From: Thiohalomonas denitrificans
GTDB taxonomy: Bacteria; Pseudomonadota; Gammaproteobacteria; Thiohalomonadales; Thiohalomonadaceae
Direction of reading: 5' to 3'
DNA length: 64,000 nucleotides
NCBI GenBank assembly: GCA_020725115.1
Contig: DYFR01000007.1
Location: forward strand, 1-64,000
The notes under the pieces were generated by a model, which ran no database searches, was not told where the DNA came from, and was given only the letters and a program-made list of their open reading frames with translations. Positions 47,816 through 57,017 of this stretch are shown here, in pieces. The translations under genes and the position numbers were made by a program. The stretch's first letter is position 1, and each line of letters begins with the position of its first letter.

Positions 47816-49936
47816 ATGTTTGCCAATAAATTGCTGTTGCGGTTTTTCCCCTTTCTGGCCTGGTTTCCCATCAATTCGATCATCCTGCGCGGCGACCTGA
47901 TCGCCGGCGTCACCGGCGCCCTGGTGCTGGTGCCCAAGGCCATGGCCTATGCGCAACTGGCGGGGCTGCCGGTTTATTTCGGTCTGTACACCGCCTTCAT
48001 CCCGGCCATCCTGGGCGCACTGTGGGGTTCATCGCGGCAGCTGGCCACCGGGCCGGTAGCCATCGTTTCCCTGATGACCGCCGCCGCCGTGGCGCCGCTG
48101 GCGGTGCCGATGACCGAAGATTTCATCGGCCTGGTACTGCTGCTCACCCTGATGGTGGGTTTGATCCAGTTCGGCCTGGGCGCACTGAAGCTGGGCACCA
48201 TCGTCAATTTCGTCTCGCATCCGGTCATCCTCGGTTTCATGAATGCGGCGGCGATCATCATCGCCCTGTCCCAGCTCGACATGCTGCTCGGCATTCCCAA
48301 GGGACGCAGTGACTCCTTCCTGGTCGATATCTGGGAAATGTTCACCTACCTGCCGCTGACCCACCTGCCTACCCTGGCGATGTCGGTGTTCGCCCTGGCA
48401 CTGATGCTGGTGCTGAAAAAATACGCCCCCAAACCCAGCGTGCTGATCGCCGTGGTGATCACCATCGTCGTCAGCGTAGTCATCGGCTATGAGCACAAAT
48501 CCAGCGTCACCCCGGCGCATATCGCCGATCCCGCCGCCCGTGAGCTGGTCGTGGGCTATGCCGAAACCAGCGTGCGCATCAACGAGCTGATGACCGGCAT
48601 CACCGCCAACTCGGCGCAGCTGCGCAACCTGGAAAAGGAGGGTGACCTGCGCACTGCGGTCAACGTGCGCCACCAGATCGATCACGACAAGCTGGACATG
48701 GCCAGCCTGGAGGCGGCCAACAAGACGCGCCTGCACCAAATCCGCATGCTGCAGTTCGAACGCGCCCAGGCACCGGAAGACCAGGCGGCGGCACTGTATG
48801 TGCAAGGCACGGTTCCCGTCGGCGTGGAAACCGATGGCCGTCTGTGGCACATCAAGAAGGTCGAGGGCGACAGCGTGCGTCTGGTGGGCGGCGGCGACGT
48901 GGTCGGCAACATCCCGGCCGGCCTGCCCTCCTTCCGCCTGCCCACGCTGACCTGGGATGCGATGATGTCGCTGTTCTCCGCCGCGCTGATCATCGCCCTG
49001 GTGGCCTTCATGGAATCCATCTCCATGGCCAAGGCGATGGCCACCAAGTCCAAGCAGAAGATCGACCCCAACCAGGAGCTGGTTGGCCAGGGCATGTCCA
49101 ATATCGGCGGTGCCTTCTTCCAGGCCTATCCGGCCTGCGGCTCCTTCACCGGCTCGGCCATCAACCTGCAGGCCGGCGCCAAGACCGGCTTCGCCATGGT
49201 GTTCAACGGCCTGTTCGTCGCCGTCACCCTGCTGTTGCTGACCCCCTATCTCTACCACCTGCCCAAGGCCGTGCTGGCGGTAATCATCCTGCTCGCCGTC
49301 ACCGGCCTGATCACGCCCAAGGCACTCAAGCACACCTGGCAGGCCAGCCGTGCCGACGGCATCGTGGCGCTGACCACCTTTGTGGTCACGCTGCTGGCAG
49401 CGCCGCATCTGGACAAGGGCATCATGGTGGGCGCCGTGCTGGCCATCGTGCTGTACCTGTATCGCACCATGAAGCCGCGCGTGGCCCAGCTCGGCCGCTA
49501 CAAGGACGGCACCCTGCGCGACATCAAGGTCAACCCGGATCTGCCCACCAGCCCGCACATCATCGCCATGCGCTTCGACGGCTCGCTCTACTTCGCCAAC
49601 GTGGCGTACTTCGAGGACACCGTGCTGGAGGCGGTGGCGGACAAGCCCAGGGCCAAATACCTGCTGGTGGTGGGCGATGCCATCAACCAGATGGATGCCT
49701 CGGGCGAGGAAATGCTGCACAGTCTGGTGGAGCGGCTGCACAGCTCCGGCATGCAGCTCGTCTTCTCCGGCCTGAAGAAACAGGTGCTGGATGTAATGCG
49801 CGCCACCGGCCTGCATGAACTGGTTGGCCAGGAAAATATCTTCGCCACCGAGGATCAGGCCATTACCGCCATCTATGAACGCCTGGGTGATGAAGCGGCC
49901 GATGATCTGTTCTGCCCGCTGACGGCCCGTCACTGA
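47816..49936 (+). CDS. SulP-family anion transporter with STAS domain
   Basis: A 706-residue sulfate/bicarbonate-type permease (SLC26/SulP). The N-terminal membrane core begins MFANKLLLRFFPFLAWFPIN and includes GALVLVPKAMAYAQLAGLPV, PVAIVSLMTAAAVAPLAVPM and ACGSFTGSAINLQAGAKTGF. A C-terminal STAS domain spans about 585-690 (MRFDGSLYFANVAYFEDTV). Between about residues 222 and 375 lies a hydrophilic segment, absent from typical ~560-residue SulP proteins, with helices containing VRINELMTGITANSAQLRNL and EKEGDLRTAVNVRHQIDHDK. Substrate could be sulfate or bicarbonate; the latter would suit an autotroph, but this is inference. Confidence 0.88.
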   Translation: MFANKLLLRFFPFLAWFPINSIILRGDLIAGVTGALVLVPKAMAYAQLAGLPVYFGLYTAFIPAILGALWGSSRQLATGPVAIVSLMTAAAVAPLAVPMTEDFIGLVLLLTLMVGLIQFGLGALKLGTIVNFVSHPVILGFMNAAAIIIALSQLDMLLGIPKGRSDSFLVDIWEMFTYLPLTHLPTLAMSVFALALMLVLKKYAPKPSVLIAVVITIVVSVVIGYEHKSSVTPAHIADPAARELVVGYAETSVRINELMTGITANSAQLRNLEKEGDLRTAVNVRHQIDHDKLDMASLEAANKTRLHQIRMLQFERAQAPEDQAAALYVQGTVPVGVETDGRLWHIKKVEGDSVRLVGGGDVVGNIPAGLPSFRLPTLTWDAMMSLFSAALIIALVAFMESISMAKAMATKSKQKIDPNQELVGQGMSNIGGAFFQAYPACGSFTGSAINLQAGAKTGFAMVFNGLFVAVTLLLLTPYLYHLPKAVLAVIILLAVTGLITPKALKHTWQASRADGIVALTTFVVTLLAAPHLDKGIMVGAVLAIVLYLYRTMKPRVAQLGRYKDGTLRDIKVNPDLPTSPHIIAMRFDGSLYFANVAYFEDTVLEAVADKPRAKYLLVVGDAINQMDASGEEMLHSLVERLHSSGMQLVFSGLKKQVLDVMRATGLHELVGQENIFATEDQAITAIYERLGDEAADDLFCPLTARH

Positions 49937-50099
49937 CCCGCAGACGGCTGGCGTCCGGCAAGTGCAGAGGCATGCCTGAACAGGCATCCTCTGCACCCGC
50001 AGCGCTTGTCATGCCATGCGCTGCAGCGGATAGTGTGCGCAGGAGGCGCCCATGGTTCGACATCCGGCACCATTACCTGACATGGGTTTGCACTGACTC

Positions 50100-51575
50100 A
50101 TGTTGCTGCTGCTCCCCTTCGATCGCCGCGTGGACTGGAAGCGTCCGCCGCTCGTTACCCTCGCATTCATTCTGCTCAACTGCGCCGTCTTCTTCCTGTT
50201 GCAGGGCGACGATGAAGACCGGCTGGAAACGGCCTACACGTACTATCAGGACAGCACGCTGCCCGACATCGAGTTCCCGCTTTATGCTGCCTACCTGCGC
50301 CAGCAGGGCCGCTACAACGAGGTAAAGGCCTTCGAATCCGCCTACCGGACAGAGGATGGTCACATCAGGGATCCGGCACCCGGACTGTCGCAGTACCTGG
50401 ACTTCGATTACGGCTTCATCAGCGCACTGAAAGGCGGCCAGCTGCTCCCGGCCGATGATCCGCGCCAGCCCCAGTGGCACGAACAGCGCACCCGGTATGA
50501 ACAGCACCTTGATGCCGCCTTCATCCATCGCTACGCCTTGCGCCCGGCGCTGGTGACGCCCATCACTGCCGTCAGCCACATGTTCCTGCACGGCGACCTG
50601 TGGCATCTGCTCGGCAACATGGTGTTCCTGTTCATCGTCGGCTTCGTGGTGGAGACCATCCTCGGCCGGCGCTGGTACCTGGGGTTGTACCTGTTCGCCG
50701 GCCTGTGCGCCGCCGCTCTCGACATCGCCCTGCGGCCCGACGATCTCAACTACCACATCGGCGCCTCCGGCGCCGTGTCCGGCATCATGGGCGCCTATGC
50801 CGTGCTGTTCGGCCTGCGCCGCATCGCCTTCTTCTACAACGTGCTGTTCTGGTTCGATCGCATCACCGCGCCGGCCATCATCATGCTGCCGCTGTGGCTG
50901 GCCAACGAACTGCTGCAACAACTGCTCAACAGCCACAGCAACGTCAACTACCTGGCCCACATCGGCGGCCTCATCGGCGGCGCCCTGTTCACCTGGGCGG
51001 CAAAGCACTATGACCGTCAAATCGACATCGCCTACATCGACGCCCCGCAAAAAGAGGCCGCGCGCCGCGATCTGCTGGCGCAGGCACAGCGCCTGCTGGC
51101 CGAACTCAAGCCGCAACAGGCCAAGCCGATCCTGGCCAAGCTGCTGCGCGAGACGCCGGACGACATCGAACTGCTGACCCACCTCTACCACGCCAGCCGC
51201 TTCCAGCCCGACGGCGACGACTACCACCGCTACGCGCGCCAGCTGCTGGCGCTGCCCGCAACGCCGATGAGCGAGCGGCTGCGCCTGTTCGACGAATACA
51301 GCCGCCTGGCGCAACCGGGGCCGCGTTTCGAAACCGGCGAGGCCCTGGGGCTGGCGCGCCGCTTCCTCGCCGGCGACCGCATCAAGCCGGCGGAACAGCT
51401 GGTGCTCGGCGTGCTGCGCCGCGAACGGCAGCACGCGGAACTGCCCGCTTTGCTGTTGTTGCTGGCACGGCAGGGAGAGAAGGAACGCGCCACCGCCTAT
51501 CTGCGCACCCTCGTCACCCACTTCCCGACGGCCAACGAAGCCCGCATTGCCCGCGCAATGCTGGAGTCGGCTTGA
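50100..51575 (+). CDS. rhomboid protease with C-terminal TPR-like region
   Basis: A 491-residue intramembrane serine protease. The first ~155 residues hold a membrane helix and a long soluble loop. Six core helices follow, with HMFLHGDLWHLLGNMVFLFI, the catalytic Ser in HIGASGAVSGIMGAYAV (near residue 223) and the catalytic His in NYLAHIGGLIGGALFTWAA (near 285). The last ~170 residues are helical repeats (AQRLLAELKPQQAKPILAKL). The N-terminal loop is unusual in size. It is the last clearly core-like gene before AT-richer DNA. Confidence 0.87.
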   Translation: MLLLLPFDRRVDWKRPPLVTLAFILLNCAVFFLLQGDDEDRLETAYTYYQDSTLPDIEFPLYAAYLRQQGRYNEVKAFESAYRTEDGHIRDPAPGLSQYLDFDYGFISALKGGQLLPADDPRQPQWHEQRTRYEQHLDAAFIHRYALRPALVTPITAVSHMFLHGDLWHLLGNMVFLFIVGFVVETILGRRWYLGLYLFAGLCAAALDIALRPDDLNYHIGASGAVSGIMGAYAVLFGLRRIAFFYNVLFWFDRITAPAIIMLPLWLANELLQQLLNSHSNVNYLAHIGGLIGGALFTWAAKHYDRQIDIAYIDAPQKEAARRDLLAQAQRLLAELKPQQAKPILAKLLRETPDDIELLTHLYHASRFQPDGDDYHRYARQLLALPATPMSERLRLFDEYSRLAQPGPRFETGEALGLARRFLAGDRIKPAEQLVLGVLRRERQHAELPALLLLLARQGEKERATAYLRTLVTHFPTANEARIARAMLESA

Positions 51576-51589
51576 GGCAAGGTAAGTCA

Positions 51590-51682
51590 ATGCATAGTGG
51601 ATCGCTATTCTATGAGGCCGGAACACCGCTGCCCAGCAAACATGAATTCGTATATAAGGATGGCAGCATTCACAATATTTGA
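51590..51682 (+). pseudogene. short open frame, possible gene remnant
   Basis: Thirty codons, MHSGSLFYEAGTPLPSKHEF followed by VYKDGSIHNI, ending at a stop that overlaps the 3' end of the convergent gene by 13 nt. No ribosome site is strong. The composition reads like coding sequence, so it may be the end of a broken gene at the edge of the accessory region. Confidence 0.3.
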
Positions 51683-52221
51683 ACGACAAACTCATTGAAC
51701 AGCTTGTTATTCCATCTCACGATATATTGAATGAATTCCTTTCCACCCGTTGTCACAATTACTGCGTGGCAGGCCCTAACTTCTTCGCTTTCGTTATAGG
51801 CGCGCTCTGAGGGTTGTTCTAGCGATAGGAGTCTTGCTCCACCGAGTTCTGAGCTGACGATTTCAGCGATCACGCGTTTTGTTTCATCACTGTCGCAACC
51901 AGGTAATTCAGTTGTGGCTAGTTCCGCGAGGCCTGATGCCACCCACAGTGCGCCAGCGAACGCGAGCACTGCCGTCTTGCCAACTCGGCCTGATATTTCT
52001 ACGGGGGTCTGTTTGGCTCGTTCGATAAGTGCGCGCCTTTTCATGAGGTATGCAGGGAAGCCAACAATCCAAAACAGCAGTGTCAATGTCGCCCATGCAC
52101 CGGCCGAGATGTTGAACAAACTTTTGGCGCCAGGCACCTTACCGATTCCCGTACTGGTGGCATCCAGATACACCCATACCGCCGAAAGTGCGATTAAGCT
52201 CACCAATATCACATTCCACAT
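51670..52221 (-). CDS. membrane protein of unknown function
   Basis: A 183-residue protein starting MWNVILVSLIALSAVWVYLD. It has three hydrophobic segments (residues ~3-18, ~43-62 and ~82-106) and a soluble C-terminal domain with EIVSSELGGARLLSLEQPSE, CHAVIVTTGGKEFIQYIVRW and NNKLFNEFVVQIL. GGAGG lies 8 nt before this start, so it is preferred to the upstream one. Codon use and base composition are AT-richer than the flanking core genes. It is not assigned to a family. Confidence 0.6.
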   Translation of the reverse strand: MWNVILVSLIALSAVWVYLDATSTGIGKVPGAKSLFNISAGAWATLTLLFWIVGFPAYLMKRRALIERAKQTPVEISGRVGKTAVLAFAGALWVASGLAELATTELPGCDSDETKRVIAEIVSSELGGARLLSLEQPSERAYNESEEVRACHAVIVTTGGKEFIQYIVRWNNKLFNEFVVQIL

Positions 52222-52513
52222 ACCTATCCCTCCAGACATTCAATAACTCCGAGTTTGACGCGAGTGATGGTCACGGACCACGATGCACCAGACTGGCTTT
52301 CCGCATTGTTGCGGCAGGTGCATAGATAACATCAGTACACGTCAGAATATGTCGCGGTGGATGTGGATCACGCCCTCGGACAAAGGAAGGCTCTGGTTCA
52401 GGTTGACTTCTAATAGCTGGTGCGGGATTCTTCTGAGCGGGGCGCGTCGGTGTCATTTAAGGGATATTGAATTGACTGCACGTGACACTGGCTCATGCGG
52501 AAAGGAGGATGTG

Positions 52514-52834
52514 ATGGCCAATAAAATCGATTTACCCAGCAATTGGGTGTGTAACGGTTCCGAACTGAAGCCCAAGACCAACGCTTCGTCATCGAATACA
52601 TGGATTCTTAGTGGCAAGGAGATCAAGCCAAAGATAGGGGCCACTTCATCGAATACCTGGCTGTGGGATGGGAGGGAATTGAAACCGAAGATTTCCGCAA
52701 ATTCGTCCAATATATGGGTGGTGGATGGGGGTAAAGTAAAGCCCAAAGTGGGTGCCAATTCATCCAATACCTTTGATATTGGCAGGGAGCCGATTCTTGT
52801 AATCGCCGGAAAGATCGCTTTGCGTCTTTGGTAG
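52514..52834 (+). CDS. small tandem-repeat protein
   Basis: A 106-residue protein with four copies of a ~19-residue repeat: each begins SNTW/NxW, followed by xxxG-x-ExKPK and ends in AxSSN (for example SNTWILSGKEIKPKIGATS, SNTWLWDGRELKPKISANS). The C-terminus (IGREPILVIAGKIALRLW) departs from the repeat. It has a strong AAAGGAGG site upstream and no signal peptide. The repeat suggests a small beta-solenoid or binding scaffold. I do not know the function. It lies in AT-richer DNA near an IS3 element. Confidence 0.75.
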   Translation: MANKIDLPSNWVCNGSELKPKTNASSSNTWILSGKEIKPKIGATSSNTWLWDGRELKPKISANSSNIWVVDGGKVKPKVGANSSNTFDIGREPILVIAGKIALRLW

Positions 52835-52958
52835 GTTAGGCAAGCCAGACGCTATGGATTTCGTCATGCATATTCGTGAAATGTCCGCGGTGCCAATAGG
52901 GGATCAACTGGCAATTGTATTTTGTTAATAATTGTAAACGAGATGGGGTTGGGTGGTT

Positions 52959-53273
52959 ATGAAGGTGGATACTGAGGCGCAGCGTGTTGTCATCGATCTT
53001 GTCAGTGGCTGCATAAGAGAAGTAATTGTCGAACTATTTGATAAGAAAAGCGAATTGGATAATTCGGGTGATAAGCATGACGATGTTATGAGGCAGATAG
53101 TCATGGCAAGGATTGATGTGTTAGGAAAAGTAGATGAGTATCTGCTTAAGCCCCTCAATGAGCACTACCTGTTTATTGAAAATGGTTCTGATGTTATTGA
53201 GCCGGGGATGCTTTTTTCAGCTCATGAGGAAATGATGGCAAAATTTAAGCGAAAAATTCTGCAAGGGTTGTGA
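52959..53273 (+). CDS. small helical protein of unknown function
   Basis: A 104-residue protein, MKVDTEAQRVVIDLVSGCIR, predicted helical from its heptad-like pattern; it contains DDVMRQIVMARIDVLGKVDE, YLLKPLNEHYLF and HEEMMAKFKRKILQGL. No family is recognised. Its DNA is clearly AT-richer than the core genes, suggesting transfer. It lies between the repeat-protein gene and an IS3-family element. A GTG start two codons earlier is possible. Confidence 0.5.
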   Translation: MKVDTEAQRVVIDLVSGCIREVIVELFDKKSELDNSGDKHDDVMRQIVMARIDVLGKVDEYLLKPLNEHYLFIENGSDVIEPGMLFSAHEEMMAKFKRKILQGL

Positions 53274-53334
53274 CAGGGATTGTTGGGCGGTGAAAATGGC
53301 GTAGTGATCCTGCCCCGGTTTCTCGGACACTCAG

Positions 53335-54195
53335 TTAAGCCACATGCCGCAGTTCAAATGCCTCGGGCGAGAGATAGCCCAGGCGCGAGTGCAGGCGTTT
53401 CCGATTGTAATAGACTTCGACGTATTCAAACACATGGTCTTTGGCGACTTGCCGGGTGATAAAGCGTTCGCCGTGAATAGCCTCGACCTTGAGGCTGTGG
53501 TTCCAGCTCTCCATGGCGGCATTGTCGTAGCAGTCGCCCTTCTTGCTCATGCTGCACACCAGGCCGTTTTCCAGCAGTAGACGCTGATAGTCGCCTGAGC
53601 AGTATTGGCTGCCGCGGTCGGAGTGGACGATGACGCCACGGGGCCGCTTGCGGCGCCACAGCGCCATCTGCAAGGCATCACAGACCAGCCTGGCCGTCAT
53701 GCGCTCCGACATGGCCCATCCGACTACTAAACGTGAGTACAGGTCGAGCACCACTGCCAGGTAGAGCCAGCCCTCGTCGGTGGCGATGTAGGTAATGTCA
53801 CTCACCCACTTCTGGTTCGGCGCCGTGGCGCTGAAGTCCTGCTCCAGCAGGTTGGGCGCTACCGGCAGGGAGTGGTTGGAGTGGGTCGTCGCCTTGTACT
53901 TGCGCGCCGCCTTGGCGCGCAGGCTGTTGGAGCTCATCAGATGTGCGACCCGGTTCTTCCCCACGCGCTGCCCTTCCTCCCGCAGATGCCGGGTGACACG
54001 CGGCGCGCCGACACGGCCCTTGTGCTCTTCGTGTATCCGCCGGATATCGTCCGTCAGGCGCTGATTGGCCTGCGCCCGCGCTGACGGCGGCCGGTTGCGC
54101 CAGTCGTAGTAGCCACTGCGCGACACATCCAGCACCCGGCACATCAGTGCAACCGCATGATTCTCCTCGTGGCGGCGAATCATGGCGTACCTCAC
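53335..54195 (-). CDS. IS3-family transposase orfB
   Basis: A 286-residue DDE-type integrase-like transposase. It begins with GTG overlapping the orfA stop (GTGA). The catalytic core shows PNQKWVSDITYIATDEGWLY (first Asp), GVIVHSDRGSQYCSGDY (second Asp), and GDCYDNAAMESWNHSLKVEA with the catalytic Glu. Production is expected both as OrfB and by -1 frameshifting into an OrfAB fusion. Confidence 0.93.
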   Translation of the reverse strand: MRYAMIRRHEENHAVALMCRVLDVSRSGYYDWRNRPPSARAQANQRLTDDIRRIHEEHKGRVGAPRVTRHLREEGQRVGKNRVAHLMSSNSLRAKAARKYKATTHSNHSLPVAPNLLEQDFSATAPNQKWVSDITYIATDEGWLYLAVVLDLYSRLVVGWAMSERMTARLVCDALQMALWRRKRPRGVIVHSDRGSQYCSGDYQRLLLENGLVCSMSKKGDCYDNAAMESWNHSLKVEAIHGERFITRQVAKDHVFEYVEVYYNRKRLHSRLGYLSPEAFELRHVA

Positions 54196-54509
54196 TTCGA
54201 CTGCTTGGCGAAGTACGCCGTCGCTTTTTTTAGGAAGGCGTTTTCCTCTTCCACCCGGGCCAGCTCCCGCTTCAGCCGGGCCAACTCGGCGTGCTGGAGC
54301 TTCTGCTCCTCGGTGGTCAGCCCCTCCAGCCGGCGCCGCTGCCGCCAGCTGTAGATCTGACTTTCCGCCAACCCCAAATCCCGCGCGGCTGCCGCTACAC
54401 CATCCTTCTCGGCACGCTTGAGTGCCTGCTCTTTGAACTCGGCGCTGTACTGCTTGCGGGCCTTTTTCTCGTCTTGCTGCTTTGCTTTCATTTGTTCACC
54501 TCGGGTCAA
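54192..54509 (-). CDS. IS3-family transposase orfA
   Basis: A 105-residue helix-turn-helix protein (KARKQYSAEFKEQALKRAEK, VAAAARDLGLAESQIYSWRQ) with a C-terminal leucine-zipper-like coiled coil (LARLKRELARVEEENAFLKK). It binds the IS ends and contributes the N-terminal part of the OrfAB fusion through the frameshift site at 54225-54231. Confidence 0.93.
   Translation of the reverse strand: MTRGEQMKAKQQDEKKARKQYSAEFKEQALKRAEKDGVAAAARDLGLAESQIYSWRQRRRLEGLTTEEQKLQHAELARLKRELARVEEENAFLKKATAYFAKQSK
54225..54231 (-). other. probable -1 frameshift site in the IS3 element
   Basis: A run of seven A on the coding strand (CTA AAA AAA GCG in the orfA frame) occurs 10 codons before the orfA stop. The orfB frame is open across it, so a -1 slip would give an in-frame OrfAB fusion. 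Confidence 0.7.
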
Positions 54510-54750
54510 GAGTTTATTCTCTTAACCGGGTGTCCGGGGAGTCGGGGCAGGATCACTTTCGGAATACCCCACCGACTTGGCAAGCAAGTTGCTCACGGCT
54601 CGAAAAAATATCGATAGATAGCTCATGCCGCGTGCCAGACCTCGACAGTCCGATACGTCGCCGTCGAATGGGGGTTGACGCGAGCCGCCCATGAACGGGA
54701 TTCGAGTAATTCGGATATCGGACTTATTGACGAGCCAGTGTAATATGGAC

Positions 54751-55998
54751 TCAGGACAGTCTGTCCAACATGTTGGCTTTGCTCAAGGCGTCGCGGACAC
54801 GAACTGAAAGGTCACAAACTATTAGTACCAAGGACTCATTGGGATCGTTGGAAACAATAGACAACCAGGGGGCTTCCTCGCTATGCCAGTTTTTGAATTT
54901 TGGAGCGAACTCACGATCAGGAACGTCAGAATGCCAAGCCCACCACTCGCTGTTCTTTCCTATCATCTCGAGGTCTTTGTTCATTACCTCATAGATATCG
55001 TGCCATTTGGACGAGTCGAAAGTTACAGCCTCGGACTTGCGTCTAATTCCCCAGAAAAACCTTTGTAAACCGGCTCCATAAAACTCGAACCGCAGGTACA
55101 GATGTTGCTCGCGTTCCTTTACGAAGGTCACTCCGAATCCGACGCAAGCTTGCCACCCCGACGAAAGCCCGTCATCCCAAATAAGCCCAAAGCCATGGGT
55201 CTCTAGAGATTCTGACAGTCGGTTTTTGAAATCCAGCAAGAGACGCCGTTTTACATCATCAAAGCATCTAAATACCGAGAATGCGGCAGCGATATTTGTT
55301 GGCGATTCGGTAATTATGCTGGTTGTTTCATGTTGTGCCGACATATCCATTTCTCCGTTTATTTGTTCTGACACGAACGTTGTCAGCTCCTCAATAAATA
55401 CCCTGACTACCGGCGCCTGAGATTTGCAGGAACACAAATTAAGCCAGGTTACAATGTCGCGATACGTTATCTGTAAAAAATTGCCACTTTGTGATAGATA
55501 GGTTCGTTCGTTTGGTGTGATGCTTTTTTCTGATGGCTCTGTATTTCCTATATAGATCAGGAGCCAGTTTTTTGTTCCAGATATTTCTTTTAAAAATTTT
55601 GCATAATCATGCAGTTGATTGGGCGGGTCGGCGGCCCAAGGCTTATTCTCGATGCCGACAATGCCGGTGCCCGGGATGTCCAAATATATATCGATACGCC
55701 TCTGGCCATTTGCCTGCTTTTCTGTGGTGACACGGCATTCCTTGGTATTTGTAATCCAATTCGCATCCGGGCGGAGTGTCTCGAAAAATGCGTCGATGAA
55801 CGCGGAGCCTTGACCGTGTTTTCCGGCAGGGTCAAGCAGGCTGGCCATACACCATGACAAGCCCATCTCGTCGGTCCGGAGAAAATCAAAGATGCGGAAC
55901 TCTGGGGCAAGGCGACTGGCAAACCGCCGTTTGGCTTCGCCCAGAACTCTGCTGTTGATGCTGATGGAAGAGAGAAGGTTTTTGACGTTTTCTGTCAT
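54751..55998 (-). CDS. PD-(D/E)XK nuclease-family protein
   Basis: A 415-residue protein with a restriction-endonuclease-type core: RRIDIYLDIPGTGIVGIENK, with Asp103 and the Glu117-x-Lys119 pair, typical of PF14281-like nucleases. The rest (about 150-415) contains helical and beta segments with no motif I recognise. It is the last gene of a leftward five-gene operon. The TTG at 56007 that overlaps the WYL stop is an alternative start. The DNA is AT-richer than the upstream operon genes. Nucleases of this type occur in phage-defence loci. Confidence 0.75.
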   Translation of the reverse strand: MTENVKNLLSSISINSRVLGEAKRRFASRLAPEFRIFDFLRTDEMGLSWCMASLLDPAGKHGQGSAFIDAFFETLRPDANWITNTKECRVTTEKQANGQRRIDIYLDIPGTGIVGIENKPWAADPPNQLHDYAKFLKEISGTKNWLLIYIGNTEPSEKSITPNERTYLSQSGNFLQITYRDIVTWLNLCSCKSQAPVVRVFIEELTTFVSEQINGEMDMSAQHETTSIITESPTNIAAAFSVFRCFDDVKRRLLLDFKNRLSESLETHGFGLIWDDGLSSGWQACVGFGVTFVKEREQHLYLRFEFYGAGLQRFFWGIRRKSEAVTFDSSKWHDIYEVMNKDLEMIGKNSEWWAWHSDVPDREFAPKFKNWHSEEAPWLSIVSNDPNESLVLIVCDLSVRVRDALSKANMLDRLS

Positions 55999-56003
55999 AT
56001 TAA

Positions 56004-57017
56004 TCAATCGCTTTCGTAGTGTGACACTGTGTTTGTCAGCGTTTGCTTGATCTCGGTAAGCAGGTGTTTAGGGCCTCGAACCTTGATGTTTGGACCCTGC
56101 GACAATATCCACCACCGCAACTGCCACGAGTCTGCCACGGTGGCGGCAAGCAGGTGTTCGTCGCCATCCTGCACAAGCTTCTGATCTTCACTGAGCGGGG
56201 TTTCGCCCAGGATCCGCGCCAGCCAGTCGACGACGCGGGCTTTAAGCTTGATAGATTTGCCGTTGCCGAACTGAAACGCTCCCAATTGGATGTATTCATC
56301 GATGTTGAAGCCCTTGGGCGGCCTGATGCGGTCGGTCAGGCGCTCGGCGCGGCTGATGCGATGCAGTGCATAGATGCGTATGTCGTCGTACCCATAGGCC
56401 GTGGCGACGAGGTAGGTGATCGGGCCGCGCTGTACCATGGCGAGCGGATGGAGGACGCGGGTCTGGGGTTCATCGGCGTCCATGGACTGATAGTCCACTT
56501 CTAGCTGTATCTCGTTCAGCAGCGCACCCTGGACGGTTTCGAGTACCGCTTGATCAATCTTCGGTGGGAGCAGGGGCAGCGCCGGTGGAATGTTGCGCAC
56601 CTTGTCGGCCCACTGCGCAAGCCCGGGATGCTGTTTCTGGCTGGCAAGCTTGTTGGCCGCCTGACGGAAGCGCGGCTCCACCGCCTTGAGCACGCTGGCC
56701 GGCAGTAGCGGCCGAATCGTTTCCTCGATCATGCGCAGGGACAGGGCTTCCGCCACGTTGACGCCCGGCACGTCAGACGAGGCGCCCTTGGCCCAATGCC
56801 AGCCAAACGGTTGACCCTTATCATTGCGTTCAATCGACGGAAATACCGCCACCAGGCTGTCCAGGTCGCGCTCAACTGTGCGCTTGGTCACCTTGTAGCC
56901 GAGTTCCGCCAACTCCTGAGTCAGTTCCGCCGCCGTCTTGCCCGGCCGGTGGCTGGGCAACAGCTTGAGCAGCTCCCATTGGCGGGTGAGGGTATTGCGG
57001 CTGCTGTCACTCGGCAT
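56004..57017 (-). CDS. WYL-domain transcriptional regulator
   Basis: A 337-residue regulator. Its N-terminal winged helix-turn-helix is around residues 10-70 (LTQELAELGYKVTKRTVERD). A WYL domain lies near 150-320 with IQLEVDYQSMDADEPQTRVL, RGPITYLVATAYGYDDIRIY and LHRISRAERLTD. WYL regulators frequently control defence operons and sense nucleic acids or nucleotides. Its start overlaps the stop of the preceding nuclease by 11 nt, and its stop overlaps or abuts the next nuclease. It is therefore part of the same operon. Confidence 0.88.
   Translation of the reverse strand: MPSDSSRNTLTRQWELLKLLPSHRPGKTAAELTQELAELGYKVTKRTVERDLDSLVAVFPSIERNDKGQPFGWHWAKGASSDVPGVNVAEALSLRMIEETIRPLLPASVLKAVEPRFRQAANKLASQKQHPGLAQWADKVRNIPPALPLLPPKIDQAVLETVQGALLNEIQLEVDYQSMDADEPQTRVLHPLAMVQRGPITYLVATAYGYDDIRIYALHRISRAERLTDRIRPPKGFNIDEYIQLGAFQFGNGKSIKLKARVVDWLARILGETPLSEDQKLVQDGDEHLLAATVADSWQLRWWILSQGPNIKVRGPKHLLTEIKQTLTNTVSHYESD

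Larger units (their letters stand above)
53305..54555 (-). mobile_element. IS3-family insertion sequence
   Basis: About 1251 bp, bounded by imperfect terminal inverted repeats TGATCCTGCCCCGGTTTCTC (left) and TGATCCTGCCCCGACTCCCC (right end, reverse complement), with TG...CA termini. It carries orfA and orfB. No matching 3-bp target duplication is seen (TAG on the left, CTT on the right). Insertion occurred in accessory DNA between unknown genes. Confidence 0.9.
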
